A DNA stretch of 64,000 nucleotides. Source: Salinactinospora qingdaonensis. Its GTDB lineage: Bacteria > Actinomycetota > Actinomycetes > Streptosporangiales > Streptosporangiaceae. The translations under genes and the position numbers were made by a program. The DNA lies in NCBI RefSeq assembly GCF_039539445.1, contig NZ_BAABDD010000021.1, forward strand, positions 15,093 to 79,092. The letters run 5' to 3'. Shown piece by piece: positions 19,701-29,700 of the stretch. The notes under the pieces are model-generated. The model had not been told where the DNA came from. It did no database searches and saw only the letters and a program-made list of their open reading frames with translations. Every line of letters begins with the position of its first letter. Position 1 is the stretch's first letter.

Positions 19701-22700
19701 CTGCTGATAGGCGGCCTCGGGGGGTTCGGGCGCGCGGTGGCGGCCGACATCCTCGCCCGCGCGCCTCGCGCCAGGGTGGTGCTCACCGGCAGGTCCGCGC
19801 CCGATCCGGCGGCCCTCGACGCGCTGCGCGCCCTCGCCCCCGATGCCACGGTCGAGTACCACGTCTGCGACGCCACGGTCGACGCCCAGGTGCGCGAGCT
19901 TTCCCACGCTCTGCCCGAGGTGCGCGGGATCGTCTACCTCGCCGGGGTCCTGCGCGACGGGTTTCTGCGTGCAAAGACCGACGACAGCGTGCGGGCGGTG
20001 TGCGACGCCAAGATCCGGGGTGCCGTGACGGTCGACGCGGCGTTTGCGCACCACCGACTCGACTTCTTCGTCCTGGTCTCCTCGCTCGCCGCATTGGCAG
20101 GCAACCAGGGGCAGTCCGACTACGCCTTCGCCAACGGCTTCCTCGACGGTTTCGCGGCCGTACGCGCCGGCAAGGTCGCCAGTGGGGCGCGCTCGGGGCA
20201 CACGCTGTCGGTGGCCATGCCGATCCTGGCCGAAGCGGGGATGAGCCCCGCCCCCGAATCGCTCGACTACCTGGCGACAACCCTTGGACTGACCCCGTTG
20301 CCCGCCGCTCGGGCGGCTGCGGAACTGTGGCCCTGGCTGGGTGCCGACTACCGCCGTTCCTACGTCGCCCTCGTCCACGGCGATCGACGGGTGTGGGAGG
20401 AGGCACTGGACGTAGCGGAGGCCCAGCCGGCAGACTCGGCGCCTCCGACGCCCGACACCAAAGGCCGCCCCGGTCCCGTGGAGTGGCTGCGGGAGATGGT
20501 GGCCCAGGCCCTCGGGGTGCCCGCCGAGCGGCTGGCCCCCGAGCAGGACCTGGCGGAGCAAGGGGTCGACTCGTTGGCGCTGATGCGGCTCAACCGCGCT
20601 TTCGAGACCGAGACCGGGCGACGGCTTCCGATGAGCACGCTGCTTGACAGCGCGACCATCGTGGAGCTGGCCGATCGGATCGACGCCGACCATGCCGAGG
20701 AGTTCGGCGCTGTCGTGGACGGGCGGGAGCCGGGGCCGGCCGAGCACACCGACGAGAAACCACGAGCACAGGCCCCGGGAGTCCTCCCCGAGCGCCTGAT
20801 GGGGATCTGGGGAGCGGATCAGGCCGCGGCCCCGGCCGCGCCCTACATGATCACTATGGCGTGGGAGGTGCCGCAGGAGGTGGACACCGCGGCCCTCGCC
20901 CGCGCCGTGACCGATCTCGTGAGCCGCCACCCTGTGCTGGGCAGCGTCGTCGCCGCGGTCGACGGCGAGCTGCGGTTCGCCCCCGCCGCGGTCGCGCCAC
21001 GGCTGGAGGTGCGTCGCATCGACGAAGCGGTGGAGCCGCGGCTGCGTGCCGAGGCCGAGAGACGGTTCCACCTCTCCGAGGAGCCCCCGCTACGTGCGGT
21101 GCTGTGGCTGCGTGAGCGAGACTGCCCGGTGCTCCAGCTGGTCACGCATCACCTCGTCGTCGACGGCCGCTCCATGGAGTTGATCCGAGACGACCTGGAA
21201 GCGCTCTACGAGGGAGCGGCGCTGCCCGAGACCGCGAGCTTCACAGATGCCCTGGACAGGGAACATGCCGTGCCCGCTGAGCGCATCGCCCGGTGCGAGT
21301 CGTTCTGGTCGGCCCGGCTGGCCGACGCCTCGACCGCGGCACTGTTCGCAGAGAACGGAGAAAACGTCGACCCCCACGGCGCGCACCGAGACTACCGACT
21401 GCCGCGAGAGCTGTCGGAGTCGGTCAAAGCCACGGCCGCCGCCGCCGGCGTGACCCCCTTCGTGGTGATGCTCGCCGCCTTCTCGCTGGCCGTGGCCAGG
21501 TTCACCGGACACCGTTCCTTCCTGGTCTCGGTGCCCACCTACGGCCGCCCCCACGAGAAGTTCGAGGGAACCGTCGGGTGCTTCGTGAATTCGGTGCTGC
21601 TGCGTGTCCGCCTGGCCCCAGAACGGCCTGTCGCGGAATGGCTCGCGGAACTTCAGGAGGAGACCTCCGGTGCCCTCGCTCACGCGGACCTGCCGTATCC
21701 GCGTATCCAGCGCCACGCCGCCGTGCCGGCGGTGACCTTCGCCTTCCAGAACTGGAGGCGTCGGCCTCACGAGGGCGGACTTCTCGGCGAGACCGTGTAC
21801 CGCCGCGGCCAGCAGGGGCACTTCGACCTCGGCCTGGAGGTGACCGCCACCGGTGAAGGCATCGACGTCTTGGCCAACCACCGTCCCGCAGCGCTTGACA
21901 GCCAGGACGTCGACGTGCTCGTCGACGACCTGCGTCGCATGGCTGTGGAGCTGGGCAGGGGCGGCGCGGCCACGCTCGACGGGCTGCTCGACCCCACCGC
22001 GGGCACGCTGGTCGGGCGAGTCCGCGACACGGTCGCCGAGCGTCCCGCCGCCGTCGCGGTCGCGGACGGGCGGCGCCGGCTGACCTACGCCGAACTCGAC
22101 GAACTGGTGCGGCGGGTGGCCGCTAACGTGAGCGCGGCCGTACCCCCCGGCGACCCCGTGGCCGTGCTGATCGAGCGCGACGCGCGAATGCCCGCTGTCC
22201 TCTTGGGCGTACTCGCCGCCGGCAGCCCCTATGTGCCCCTGGACGCGGCCTACCCCCCGCAGCGGCGGCGCATGGTCCTCGAGCAGGCGGGCTGCCCGAT
22301 CGCGGTGGTGGCCGACGAACACGCCGACTCGATCCCCGAGGGCATCGCCCGGATGCGCGTCGAGGACCTGGTGGCGGAGGCGCCCGTGGCTGGCACGGCG
22401 CCGGTCGTGCGCCCCCATGACCTGGCCTATCTGATGTTCACCTCCGGCAGCACCGGCAGACCCAAGGGCGTGGCGGTGACCCACGGCAACGTGGTTCACA
22501 CCTTGGACGCGATTAGCCGGGTCATCGGCTGGACACACCAAGACCGGCTGCTCGCGGTCACGACGGTCTGTTTCGACATATCGGTACTGGAGATCTTTCT
22601 GCCGCTGCTCGGCGGCGGAACCGTGGTCATCGCCGACCGTGCGACCGTCATCGACGCCGGAAGGCTCGCACGGACGCTACAGCGGGAGGAGATCACCGCG

Positions 22701-23792
22701 ATGCAGGCGACCCCTGCGGGCTGGCAACTCCTGGTCGACGGCGGCTGGCAGGGAAAGCCCGACCTGACCGCGCTGTGTGGCGGCGAGGCACTTCCGGACG
22801 CTCTCGCGTCGACGCTGATCCCCAAGACCCGGCGGCTGTGGAACGTCTACGGTCCGACCGAGGCGACCATCTGGTCGACGATCGCCGCGATTACCGCGGA
22901 CGATCCCGTCCACCTGGGCTCCCCCATCGGAGCGACGGATCTGGTCGTCACCGACGAAGGCGAACTGTGGATCGGCGGCCCCGCCGTCGCGCAGGGCTAC
23001 TGGCGCAGCCCCGAGCTGACCGCCCAGCGCTTCGGCCCCCATCCGACCCGCCCGGAGGCCGGCGGCCGTTACTTCCGCACCGGTGATCTCGTCCGCTACG
23101 ACGACGCGGGCCGCCTGCTGTTCGTCGGCCGCAGGGACAACCAGGTCAAGGTGCGCGGCCACCGTGTCGAGCCGGGAGAGATCGAGTCGGTGCTGGGCTC
23201 CCACCCCGACATCGCGCGCGTGGTCATCGTCCTGACCGGGCACGGCGCCGATGCTCGGCTTGTGGCGGTGGCGCGGCCCAAGGCCGGTGGGGCGCCGTTG
23301 ACTCTGGCCGCGCTCCGGGAGATCGCAGAGCGGCGGTTGCCGGAATGGATGGTACCCGACCGGCTGGTCGTGGTGGACACGCTGCCGCTCACTCCCAACG
23401 GCAAGGTCGACCGGGAGGCGGTGGCCCGACTCGCCAGCGAGCCGCCGGCACCGGCCTCCCCGGTCGCCAGCGCCGCCGCAGTGGACGTGGCAGACACCGT
23501 CGCTTCCGCGTGGGCGGAGGTGCTCGGGCTGAGCGACCCGCCGCGGGACCGCTCGTTCTTCGAAGAGGGCGGCAACTCGTTGCTCGTGGGACAGCTCTAC
23601 GCGCGTCTGGTCGCCACATTCCCCGACATCGCCCTGGAGGCCGCTGACCTCTTCTCCCGCCCCACCGTGGCCGCCCAAGCCGAGCTGATCAACAAACGCC
23701 TGGGGACGGCGGCTCCGTCGCGTCCCTCCCACGTCCGGCCCCGATCCCGTCGCGAACTGCGGCGCGCACTTCGACTCGGAGAGACAAGATGA
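10710..23792 (+). CDS. E2-fused trans-AT PKS/NRPS: loading module, modules 1-2 (PKS), module 3 (Gly NRPS)
   Basis: 4360 residues, ATG 10710 behind GAGGGA. Order (approximate residues): lipoyl domain 1-75 with EHDKA, Lys42 the expected lipoylation site; peripheral-subunit-binding domain 84-122; E2 acyltransferase 150-346 with DHSLVNG (His328, Asn332 where Asp is usual); ACP, Ser391. Module 1: KS 445-870 (Cys602), degenerate DH ~895-1115 (HAVAGTTVLA lacks the motif Pro), KR ~1310-1520 (FGGAGGIG), C-methyltransferase ~1600-1870 (LEIGAGVGG), ACP Ser1926. Module 2: KS 2005-2430 (TMCSSSL, Cys2172), DH 2550-2810 (His2577; Asp2731), KR ~2980-3180, ACP Ser3288. Module 3: C ~3360-3770 (HHLVVDG), A ~3780-4235, PCP Ser4290. 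The A-domain code reads D-I-L-Q-C-G-V-I-W-K, close to the glycine code. There is no AT domain; a discrete enzyme (54569) must supply malonyl. Predicted product: starter, methyl-carbinol, enoyl, then glycine amide. Confidence 0.93.
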   Translation: MRSLVVPQLGEGIVEVRIVRLLKDPGDRVAKDEVIYEMEHDKAAVEIESPADGVLREWVVSEGDDVAVGDPVAVLDPVGEQPRIPPKTRRLAQELGIDREELETIPAAGRVLLPQDVQSYAARRESDGEDEAEAAQEEAAQAAEETEPEVHLSPRQLELNRAMRGASGQTVPATVAMPLDAELLDRAVAQAESEAATPFQEFARRVARVAADHPRLRWYRIDDERVRVHERVNLGIAVAAEGGDLTVAAVTGADQLSENGFAQQYAQAVEEAREGRSQADGSVSLIVSHLGEDAVTFAVPVVVPPAVATLFLGARDNDVRQMVLSFDHSLVNGEDAARFLAAIRDSFTPARPAAAAPAVGDPLTRVLDAAGRVLGHTVDPDRPLGEQGMDSAAAMRLVGAISDALDTEVPVSALWRHPRLRELVAEIHAAPSQASTAPTSGRDGDDVAIVGVSCTVPGADDVEAYWRLLERGECRITDVPPPRAAELGSGFRAALLERIDQFDAEFFGVTPRQAAAMDPQQRMLLELSRHALEHAGVEPETLSGTDVGVFVAACSYDYRERVVAQGTADGYATTGTFPAFLANRVSHFYDFTGPSITVDTACSGALTAVATAVAALRAGDCTTALVGSANLLSSGFNTAAFQQAGMLSPQGHSRVFDTAADGFVRGEGAGWVVLKPLRQAQADGDPVLAVLRGVAVNHGGRAASLTSPNPAAQTRLIRRALDQAGVDAASLGYLEAHGTGTALGDPIEIDGILGALAADNGEMPQRAQGPEGRLWVGSVKSNIGHLEGASGLIGLIKVVLSLHHGAIPASLGFTQLNSEIDLDGTPVAIADRTIAWPASDRPRVAAVSAFGFGGSNAHAVLQEPPASSPGRRSLPLYRFRRDSFWLTSNDRRLIDPGHPLADHAVAGTTVLAGACLVESLSSGNPLTLRRLRFLEPVHVDRFGAPVELTTVSEGEERSVLAAGTTCATAHSAAFEPLEPPELTQPQGGEPVDLYDLLSGRGIEVGPVYRLVNGLQRAGGSARAGVTAPESPDAYTRRVAWLDAVLQTSHAVVDGSAPYVAAGADELTWNGSAPDAEVRVRRVDSGATHPVVDIDVTGTLRVRGLRLAPAGPERHETPEPEGAASPRMLVPRWIPEPPPPAPAVGRGLLMVHDTASAAMATRRERVHIADPQLSESVSQACSQGAVDLWLLVGGASWTEDDAGIAQLRAWMSALVTVAQALAHSGTTATVRLVTTGLASPQGGAPQPGATLQGALLGALRSLPRELPSVTVCAVDLPDLEADATVAAEEPCGTAAPLVARHDRRWRQTLVAEPIRSEARAFRPGGRYVIFGGAGGIGSEIANHLATNYGADLLLVGRSSPDERIAGLLRDINGAGGRAAYRVADLTDSGEPAKALDECRETFGDPDGVVHAIGSVSAALVGDLTASDLDAVLATKVSAVVELRRLVGDRLLVLSSSVAGLFGSQGGLNYAAANGFLGHYAAAVDGAPATVRAIDWGLWRDTGLARKYAGHVLASYEGLSDFEPAQGVAALETAVAGSAPHVSVLAGEPSALAPHTGADTAHRLEEYARSAVHELMTRLGPIDPSAGVDDAAERLGVVAEHRRLLAAILDLLATAPSTEPPAHQRRRLLADYPDLAGHVELLDRVLDAYGAILRGTCRATDVLFPDGDFSLVSAVYRDNRLFDPANEAMAVAAAAETAKIAETGRRPRVLEIGAGVGGTTERVRRALPADVDYVYTDLSPAFLHHGQRRFGDAIDTALLDIEKDPLTQGFEAASFDLVLASNVVHATRDVKETLEHIGEVTVPGGRVLLAEMVAPAAVYTLIFGVTEGWWRHTDTERRIPHSPLLDTSAWRRLLTDIGWTLDVADDTARPGGVAVLDCTVPSPAGTRPPDSQRAPILGEIRDLVRELTRNPDAAVPGDATWQELGVDSLLNGELVAALSRRFMPLPSTALFEHATPEALAHHLAANLGTAPAAEEAPLQEPAADPVRAPREPTRGATEDPAPAQSRDAPVAVVGLAGRYPGAADVDEFWELLRTGRSPATEVPADRWDWRVARVLGGGYARWGCFLDDWNGFDAELFRISPREAAGMDPQERLFLEVAWEGFETAGYPRSAVAGRRVGVFAGVTATTHLLAGRDARASGADNQEYAVTALASVANRVSHTFDLSGPSMTVDTMCSSSLSALHLACRSLVDGDAEMALAGGVNLYLHPDRLAGLCALGMPSRGDRTRAFGAGADGFVPGEGVGVVVLKRLADAQADGDTVYAVIRGTATNHGGGAAGYTVPNPAAQAELVAGTLQQAGLAPGEVDYVEAHGTGTELGDPIELRALATAFAGAATVRVGSVKSNIGHGEAAAGIAGLTKAILQLHHGEFVPTLHADPVNPKLELDATPLRIQHTAEEWPAGDTPRRAAVSSFGAGGANAHVVIEEPPRQEEKSAGGTVTIPLSAPDPERLALTAQRLFNAMEGQRIAKVPKNLDDLAHTLHVGRELWPHRATITCATRDELAQALQALARGEAHPCLDSSDQGRQPPPPSRRVALPTTPFARPELPEPARGSGLPLVEEVRVPASRTASLDLSSSRLLTDHVVDGEPLLPGALHPELVYETLLSAGTSPYDVSISGLTWPESIAGTGRVDVRLNEEGDAFWVTASGRTAAEGTVSPRKDSRPDRYDVADLEARESDRVETAEFYRTFAAAGFDYGPSLQTVRAAWPYKDGIVARFALLEGEDPDGRQMLHPAVLDGACQAAAFLLLRDHRRSYRPLCIERLNLYRPATGQGYVHVRKVGEREFDLTLIGEDGTVLAEVVGFTVHIPTGTEATQPLPAYGLEWVSAPSRTVSHGPVAVLGEGPVAQAASGVALTEARDVLVDFTDVDEDLAFWAQEPTENTTPPVGTVFATMRELMRDRALDGTRVHVVTAAGTDPSPMLHGLHGLVRTISGETARFQIRLVTVDRERLAHPAALVDEIAGDADFHAPSWVRLGGPRRRVATLVPYGSAPASAAPLVDEGCYLLIGGLGGFGRAVAADILARAPRARVVLTGRSAPDPAALDALRALAPDATVEYHVCDATVDAQVRELSHALPEVRGIVYLAGVLRDGFLRAKTDDSVRAVCDAKIRGAVTVDAAFAHHRLDFFVLVSSLAALAGNQGQSDYAFANGFLDGFAAVRAGKVASGARSGHTLSVAMPILAEAGMSPAPESLDYLATTLGLTPLPAARAAAELWPWLGADYRRSYVALVHGDRRVWEEALDVAEAQPADSAPPTPDTKGRPGPVEWLREMVAQALGVPAERLAPEQDLAEQGVDSLALMRLNRAFETETGRRLPMSTLLDSATIVELADRIDADHAEEFGAVVDGREPGPAEHTDEKPRAQAPGVLPERLMGIWGADQAAAPAAPYMITMAWEVPQEVDTAALARAVTDLVSRHPVLGSVVAAVDGELRFAPAAVAPRLEVRRIDEAVEPRLRAEAERRFHLSEEPPLRAVLWLRERDCPVLQLVTHHLVVDGRSMELIRDDLEALYEGAALPETASFTDALDREHAVPAERIARCESFWSARLADASTAALFAENGENVDPHGAHRDYRLPRELSESVKATAAAAGVTPFVVMLAAFSLAVARFTGHRSFLVSVPTYGRPHEKFEGTVGCFVNSVLLRVRLAPERPVAEWLAELQEETSGALAHADLPYPRIQRHAAVPAVTFAFQNWRRRPHEGGLLGETVYRRGQQGHFDLGLEVTATGEGIDVLANHRPAALDSQDVDVLVDDLRRMAVELGRGGAATLDGLLDPTAGTLVGRVRDTVAERPAAVAVADGRRRLTYAELDELVRRVAANVSAAVPPGDPVAVLIERDARMPAVLLGVLAAGSPYVPLDAAYPPQRRRMVLEQAGCPIAVVADEHADSIPEGIARMRVEDLVAEAPVAGTAPVVRPHDLAYLMFTSGSTGRPKGVAVTHGNVVHTLDAISRVIGWTHQDRLLAVTTVCFDISVLEIFLPLLGGGTVVIADRATVIDAGRLARTLQREEITAMQATPAGWQLLVDGGWQGKPDLTALCGGEALPDALASTLIPKTRRLWNVYGPTEATIWSTIAAITADDPVHLGSPIGATDLVVTDEGELWIGGPAVAQGYWRSPELTAQRFGPHPTRPEAGGRYFRTGDLVRYDDAGRLLFVGRRDNQVKVRGHRVEPGEIESVLGSHPDIARVVIVLTGHGADARLVAVARPKAGGAPLTLAALREIAERRLPEWMVPDRLVVVDTLPLTPNGKVDREAVARLASEPPAPASPVASAAAVDVADTVASAWAEVLGLSDPPRDRSFFEEGGNSLLVGQLYARLVATFPDIALEAADLFSRPTVAAQAELINKRLGTAAPSRPSHVRPRSRRELRRALRLGETR

Positions 23793-26700
23793 GCACAGAT
23801 CTCAGCGAGGAAGATCCTAACGCCGTGGCCCTCATCGGCCTGGCATGCAGGTTCGGATCGGCCGGCTCCGCCGAAGAGCTCTGGGAGCTGATGGGACGAG
23901 CGCAGAGCACGGTCCGACGCTACTCGTCCGAGGAGCTGCTCGCGCTCGGCCACGACAGGGCCACGCTTGACCGCTCCGGCTTCGTGCCCGCCGGCAGCGC
24001 GCTGGCCGACGCCGAAGCCTTCGACGCCGAGTTCTTCGGCTACAGCCCGCAACACGCGGAATGGCTCGACCCCCAGCAGCGCCTCCTGCTCGAAACGTCC
24101 TGGCACGCGCTGGAGGACGCTTGCATCGCACCGCGCGGGACCGGCCTGCGCACCGCAGTGTTCACGTCGGTGGGGCAGCCGGCCTCGCCGCCGCTGTCCA
24201 TCACCGACCTCGACGCGGCCGGGATGGTCCGGTTCTCTTCCACGGACAAGGATTTCGCGGCCACACGTCTGTCCTACAAGCTCGGTCTGGACGGCCCGAG
24301 CATGACGGTCCAGACGGCCTGCTCCAGTTCCCTGGTGGGCGTCCACCTCGCGGTGGAGAGCCTGCTCGACGAAGAGTGCGACGCGGCCCTCGTCGGTGGT
24401 GCCTCGCTGCATTTCCCGCAGGCGGGATACACCGCGAGCCGCGACATGATTCTCTCGCCGACCGGCGGCTGCCGCCCCTTCGACGACAGCGCTGACGGCA
24501 CGGTCTTCGGCAACGGCGTGGGGGCGGTGGTGCTGCGCAGACTCGCCGACGCGGTCGCCGACGGTGATCCCGTCCGCGCGGTGATCCGCGGAAGTGCGGT
24601 GAACAACGACGGCGCACGCAAGATGGACTTCCACGCGCCCTCCCCCGAGGGTCAGGAGGCCGTGCTGCGGGAAGCTCTGGTCTTGGGAGAGGTCGACCCG
24701 TCGACGGTGGGCTACGTCGAAGCCCACGGCACCGGTACGCATATGGGCGACACCGTCGAGTTCTCCGCGTTGGCCCGTGTCTACGGCGGTGACCGCCGGG
24801 CGGAGCCCTGCCTGCTGGGCTCGGTCAAGAACACGGTCGGCCACACCAACACCGCAGCGGGAGTCGCGGGCCTGATCCGGGCCGTCCTGTGCCTGGAACA
24901 CGGCCAGGTGCCCGCTCAACACGACTTCCGCAGCCCTAACAGCCAACTCTCACGAGCCGGCTCCGGGCTCGTGGTCGGTGAGGGCGCGGCCCACTGGCCT
25001 GTGACCAGCGGACCGCGCCGCGCCGCGGTCAGTTCGTTCGGCATCGGCGGCACGAACGCACACGTGGTGCTTGAGCAGGCCCCCGAGCCGAAGTCCGCCC
25101 CGCAGATGCCGGCCGGACCTCAGATCGTCGCGCTGTCGGCCCGTAGCGTTGAGGCGTTGGAGGAGACGGCGGGCCGGCTCGCCGACGCGCTGGAGCGCTC
25201 CCCGCAGGTGCGGCTGGCCGACGTGGCCGCGACCCTGACGCTCGGCCGAGAGCACGAGCGCGAACGCCTCGCTGTCGTCTGTGACGACGTCGCCACCGCC
25301 ATCGCCCGGCTACGCGACGGCGGCGACCTCGTCCGCGGCACCGTCGACCGGGTCCCTGCGGATGACGGGCCGAAGCCGCAGGGGGGAGAGGACGCCGCCT
25401 CCATCGCCCGCTCGTGGGTCGAGGGCCGTGGTCAACTGCCGGAGCCGGCTTCCCAAGCCCGAAGGGTCCGGCTTCCCGGTTATCCGTTCGCCCGCCGGCG
25501 GTGGCCGCGGCCCGGCGCCGGCGGAGAGGACCCCCCGCGGCTTTCCGGGATGCTCGACCGCAATGTCTCGACCCTCGAGGCGGTGCGTTTCGAGCGTGTC
25601 CTGCTGCCGGAGGAGCCGCTGGTCGCCGACCACGTGGTGGACCAGGAGCCGGTACTGCCCGCGGCGGCCTATGTGGACATGGCGCTGGCCGCCGCGCAGG
25701 AGGCGCTTGGCGCACCGGTCACCGGGCTGCGCGACGTCACCATCCACCGTCCGTTGCGCGTGCGGGCGCGTACGCGCCTGCTCGCCGAGGTCGTCTCGGA
25801 GAAGCAGGACACGACCGTGCGTGTACGGTCCCAACAGGGAGCGGAGTCGGTCGCGCACATGGAGGCGACGGTAGTGACCGGCGAGCCGGTTTCCGTGCCG
25901 ACCTTCGAGCCCGACGATCAGGCCCGGTCGATGCCGGTCGAGGACCTTTACCGACGGTTCGCGGCCGGCGGCGTCGAGTACGGTCCTGCTTTCCGGGTAC
26001 TGGAACGGCTCTCCCGCGGCGCCGACGGCGCGGTTGCCACCGTCGTCGCCGCGGACGCCGGGGACCACCGTGTCTCGCCCTTCCTCCTGGACGGGGTCCT
26101 CCAGGCGGTGCTGGGGTGCCTGACCGAGGACGACCTCGACGGCGAGACCTTCGTTCCCTTCGGCGTCGGCCGCATCGATGTGCTCGACGACGTGCCCTCC
26201 CGCGCCCATGTGCATGTGCGGCCGGTGAGTTCGCGTGGCGGCGGTCGGCGCGTTCGCGTGTTCGATCTGACCGTGCAGGGGGACGGGGGAGCGGTCGTCC
26301 TCCGGTTGAACGGCCTCGCGCTGCGTCCCGTCAGCCGAGCCTCCGCAACCGTGCCCGAAGGTGTGCATCTCTACAGGCCCACGACCGAGGCGCTGGCGCC
26401 GGCGGAGGCCGAGGTGACTGCTCCGGTGGTGCTGTACGGGACGGACGCCCAGGCCGCCGCCTGCCGCGATGCTCTCGGCGTGTCCACTGTGGTGCGAGAC
26501 GTTTCCGAACTGCCGCACGGGGACCGGCGGGCGCCCGTCGTGGTCTGGCCGCTTCCGGAGGAACCCGACCTCAGAGCCCAAGTCGTCGCCGTGTTCCGAA
26601 TGTTGCGGGATCTGGTGCGCACGCTGTCCCGACGCGGCGGGCGGATCGTGATCCCGTACCCGAAGGGGGCGGCCGCAGGGCCGGGGATCGCGGCGGTGGG

Positions 26701-29700
26701 CCGCAGCCTTGCCGCTGAGAACCCGCGGGTTTTCGTCACCGCGGTTGAAGTGGCGCCACAACAGGACATGGCGACGACCGTGGCCGGCGCGCTCGCCACC
26801 GCCGCCGGCGGCGGCGACGTGCTCAAGAACGGGCGAACCACGGTCTTGTCGCCCCTTCGAATCCGCCCCCGAGCGGGGGGCCGGCCGTTTACCGTCGGGG
26901 GGCGTTACTGGATCAACGGGATGGGCCACCTCGCTGAGGCGCTGGCCGCGCACCTGCTCGACCGCTATGGCGCCCATGTCGTGCTGACCGGGCGCTCGCA
27001 AGACCAAGGTGAGCGTGGTGCGGTTCTGGAGCGCCTGTCGGCCGCCGGGGGCACCGTCGAGTACCACAGGCTCGACTGCACCGACTCCGAGGCGGTCGGT
27101 TCCTTCGCCGCGGGCATCGAGCCCGTCCAGGGGGTGTTTCACTGCGCCGGCGTGCTGCGGGATTCGTTCGTCGCCAACAAGACCCCGGAGACGGCCTGGG
27201 AGGTAGTGGCCCCCAAGCTCCTGGGGGCCATGGCTCTGGACGAGGCGACCGCTCACTGGGAACTGGACCACTTCGTCATGTTCTCCTCAGTGTCGGCGCC
27301 CCTCGGCAGCCTGGGCCAGGCGGACTACGCCTTCGCCAACGCGGCTATGGACACGTTCGCTCACCAGCGGTCACGACGACGATCCGGCCGCACGCTCTCG
27401 ATCGCCTGGCCCTACTGGAGCGACGGCGGAATGGGCGGGGACACGGCCGAGGAGATGCTCGGCCGTGTCGGTATGGCCCCTCTTACCACCGGCGACGGCC
27501 TGATGACGTTGGAGGCGTTGCTCTCCGGCGAGGATGTTCCGGTCGATCCGGTCGTTCTCGCCGGGGACCGGGAGCGGCTCACCGCCTCGTTTCCCCAACT
27601 GCGGACCGACGAGCCCGAGTCCCCCGTCGCGCGGCAGGAACCCACGGCTGGACGGAGCGGCGCAGACCGTGACGCGGTCGTGGGCCACATCGCCGCGGCG
27701 GTGGCTGAAGCGGCGAAGATCCCCCTCGATCAGATCGTTCCCGAACGCACCTTCGAGGAGCTCGGCCTCGACTCGTTGCTCGTGGTCCGCACGGTGGAGC
27801 TGCTGGAACGCAATTTCGGCCCGTTGGCCAAGACGCTGCTGTTCGAGTTCCAAACCGTCGGGGAGCTGGCCGATCATCTTCTTAGCGAGCACGCTGAGCA
27901 AAGCGCCGCTCTCGAGGCCCCGGTCTCGGTGGATACGCCCCCACCTCCCCCGGAGGTGTCCGCCTCCCCGGCGGAGTCGCACCCGGCCCGAGGACAGGAC
28001 GCCGGGGCGATCGCGATCATAGGTATGGCCGGTCGCTATCCCCAGGGTGAGGATCTCGACGAGTTCTGGCGAATGCTGCTCGAGGGCACAGACTGCGTCA
28101 CGGAAGTCCCCAGCGAACGGTGGGACGCCGACGCGCTCTACGACCCCGACCGCGAGCGCAGCGACCGCACGTACACCAAGTGGGGTTCGTTCCTCGACGG
28201 CGTGACGGACTTCGACGCGCCCCTGTTCAACCTCTCGCCGCGTGAGGCCAGTATCACCGACCCCCAAGCGCGGCTGTTCCTGGAGAACTGCTGGGCCACG
28301 CTGGAGGACGCCGGTTACCGGCCAGATGACCTCACCGGCCTCGATGATCCGCTCCACCAGCGTGACGTGGGGGTGTTCGTCGGTGCCATGTACGGCGAGT
28401 ACCAGTTGCACGAGGCAGAAGAGCGGCTGCGCGGGAATCCGATCCTGGCGAACAGTTCGTACTGGTCGATCGCCAACAGGGTGTCGTACTTCTTTGACTT
28501 CCAGGGCCCCAGCGTCGCCGTCGACACCGCCTGCTCGTCTGCGCTCACCGCGATCCAGCTCGCGTGCGAGTCACTGCGGGCCGGCAGCTGCCGGGTCGCA
28601 GTCGCCGGTGGTGTCAACGTCCTCATCCACCCCAACAAGTACTTCATGCTCGGTCAGGGGCGTTTCGCCTCCAGCGACGGCCGGTGCCGAAGCTTCGGCG
28701 CCGGCGGCGACGGTTATGTTCCCGGCGAGGGCGTCGGGTCGGTCCTTCTCAAGCCGCTGACCGAGGCGATCGCAGCCGGCGATCACATTCACGGCGTCAT
28801 CCGCGGAAGCGCAGTCAACCACGGCGGGCGCACCAGCGGATACACGGTTCCCAACCCGAAGGCCCAAGCGGACCTGATCACCAAGGCGCTGCGCGATGCC
28901 TCCCTCACGGCCGGGGAGCTCGACTACATCGAGGCCCACGGCACCGGGACCGCCCTGGGCGACCCCATCGAGGTCCGCGGTCTCACCTCGGCCTTCGCGC
29001 GCGACGAGGTGACACGTGCCGGAAGCGTACCGATCGGCTCGGTGAAGTCGAATCTTGGGCATCTGGAGTCGGCCGCCGGCGTGGTGGCGCTTCACAAGGT
29101 CCTGTTGCAGATGCAGCACGCGACCCTGGTCCCCTCGATTCACGCCACCCCGCCGAACCCGGAGATCGACTTCGACGCGACACCCTTCGTGGTGCAGCAG
29201 CGGGTCGCCCCCTGGCGGTCGCGAAGCGGCGAGCCCCTACGGGCAGGGATCAGTTCGTTCGGGGCCGGCGGCGCGAACGCCCACCTCGTGGTCGAGCAGG
29301 CGCCCGAGCGCGCCCCCCGATCCGGCGCGAGCGCAGGCCCGGTGGTGGTGTTCCTGTCGGCTCGGACCGACAGCGCCCTCGCCGCTTATGCCCAGGCCCT
29401 GCACGATCACGTGGCTGAGACGCGGCCCGAACTCGACGACATCGCCTACACCTTCGCTGTGGGCCGGGCGGAGCTCGCCCGGCGCCGCGCCGTCCCGGCC
29501 GGGGACCTCGACGAGTTGCTTGAGGGGCTGTCGAAGGTCGCCCACGGAGCGGCCCCCGCCGGCACGGCCGAGACGGCCGACTGGGAGGCCGGTGGAGCCG
29601 TCGACAAGGTGGCCGCGTGTGGGGCCGCCGGCCGAGGACGCCGAATCCCCCTCCCCACATATCCGTTCGAGCGGGTTCGGTGCTGGTACGACCTACAGAT

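Noticed and set aside
26890..27420. Calling the module 4 KR inactive
   Set aside because: The altered loop still fits GxGxxA, and the catalytic Ser, Tyr and Asn region is intact, so loss of function is not supported.
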